A DNA stretch of 64,000 bases from Timema cristinae (taxonomy: Eukaryota; Arthropoda; Insecta; Phasmatodea; Timematidae), in NCBI GenBank assembly GCA_039000515.1, contig JBCFYV010009882.1:106286821-106350820 (forward strand), in the 5' to 3' direction. The notes beneath the pieces were generated by a model. It was not told where the DNA came from and ran no database searches. It worked only from the letters and a program-made list of their open reading frames with translations. Both the position numbers and the translations under genes were made by a program. Shown here one piece after another: positions 63,720 to 64,000 of the stretch. Position 1 is the stretch's first letter, and every line of letters begins with the position of its first letter.

Positions 63720-64000
63720 ATACTGGTAGGTGTTTTATTACGTTTTAATTCTTTGAAGCTGCAATAACAAGTTTATGTTCTTGTAAAGAAACGCGGACAT
63801 TAGCTATGTTTATGAGTCTAGTAGTCTAGGTACGGGAAACACCATCTTGTCTCGTAGTTATCACCTCATACCACCTTGAGAATGAGACGCAAGATGCACA
63901 TTACATAAGTTAAAACAACTTCAATTATATAGTGTGTGCTTTTAAATTTAATTTAACACTAGAACTTAGGTGACCACGCTTTCTTTTTTTCTGAGGTGAT
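63720..64000 (+). other. sqd: squid 3' region
   Basis: Follows the stop of squid. A possible splice donor (ctg|gtaggt) lies about ten bases after the stop at 63726-63731, so the 3'UTR may be spliced or alternative C-termini may exist, as in the fly gene. The window ends here. Confidence 0.4.

Overview
This is AT-rich animal nuclear DNA, almost certainly from an insect. The genes have spliceosomal introns with GT..AG borders and AATAAA poly(A) signals, and much of the rest is tRNA-derived SINEs, LTR elements, LINE pieces and hAT/pogo DNA transposons. The recognisable host genes are insect developmental and clock genes: vrille, porcupine and squid. A hemimetabolous insect such as a hemipteran is my guess from the intron and repeat load. 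The sequence alone does not prove it.

Layout. (1) 1-3290: the last coding exon and 3'UTR of vrille (bZIP repressor, + strand), with a one-base frame break at the start of the leucine zipper. (2) 3291-14939: intergenic DNA with a decayed Ty3/gypsy element (about 10.64-12.9 kb), several SINEs and simple repeats. (3) 14947-48435: porcupine, the membrane-bound O-acyltransferase that lipidates Wnt, assembled here from six exons whose phases all agree (471 aa). Intron 1 is 22 kb long. It contains a complete 11.7-kb env-bearing Ty3/gypsy element (errantivirus type) in antisense, with 607-bp LTRs in which I see no difference and a 4-bp target duplication. It also contains a three-exon + strand gene of unknown family (29385-31984), a LINE fragment and many SINEs. 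Introns 2-5 hold an interrupted ORF with a 36-bp coding repeat, a 14-copy 40-bp minisatellite and more SINEs. Long inverted repeats flank exon 2. (4) 48436-62883: intergenic DNA with two hAT-type MITEs that still carry 8-bp target duplications, a decayed pogo/Tigger-like transposase and a GC-rich island. (5) 62884-63719: an uninterrupted squid/hrp40-type hnRNP gene (two RRMs plus a Gly/Tyr-rich tail), with a one-base frame break before the tail.

The host genes do not form a pathway together: vrille acts in the circadian/developmental transcription network, porcupine in Wnt secretion, and squid in mRNA localisation and splicing. A recurring theme is single-base losses, mostly in homopolymers, in vrille, the retroelement pol and squid. 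These look more like consensus sequence error than three independent mutations.

The most noteworthy items are the young env-bearing retroelement in porcupine intron 1, the unidentified nested gene, a repeated hairpin whose two copies show a compensatory base-pair change, and the inverted repeats flanking porcupine exon 2. Repeat and exon boundaries were read by eye. Those of decayed elements are approximate.
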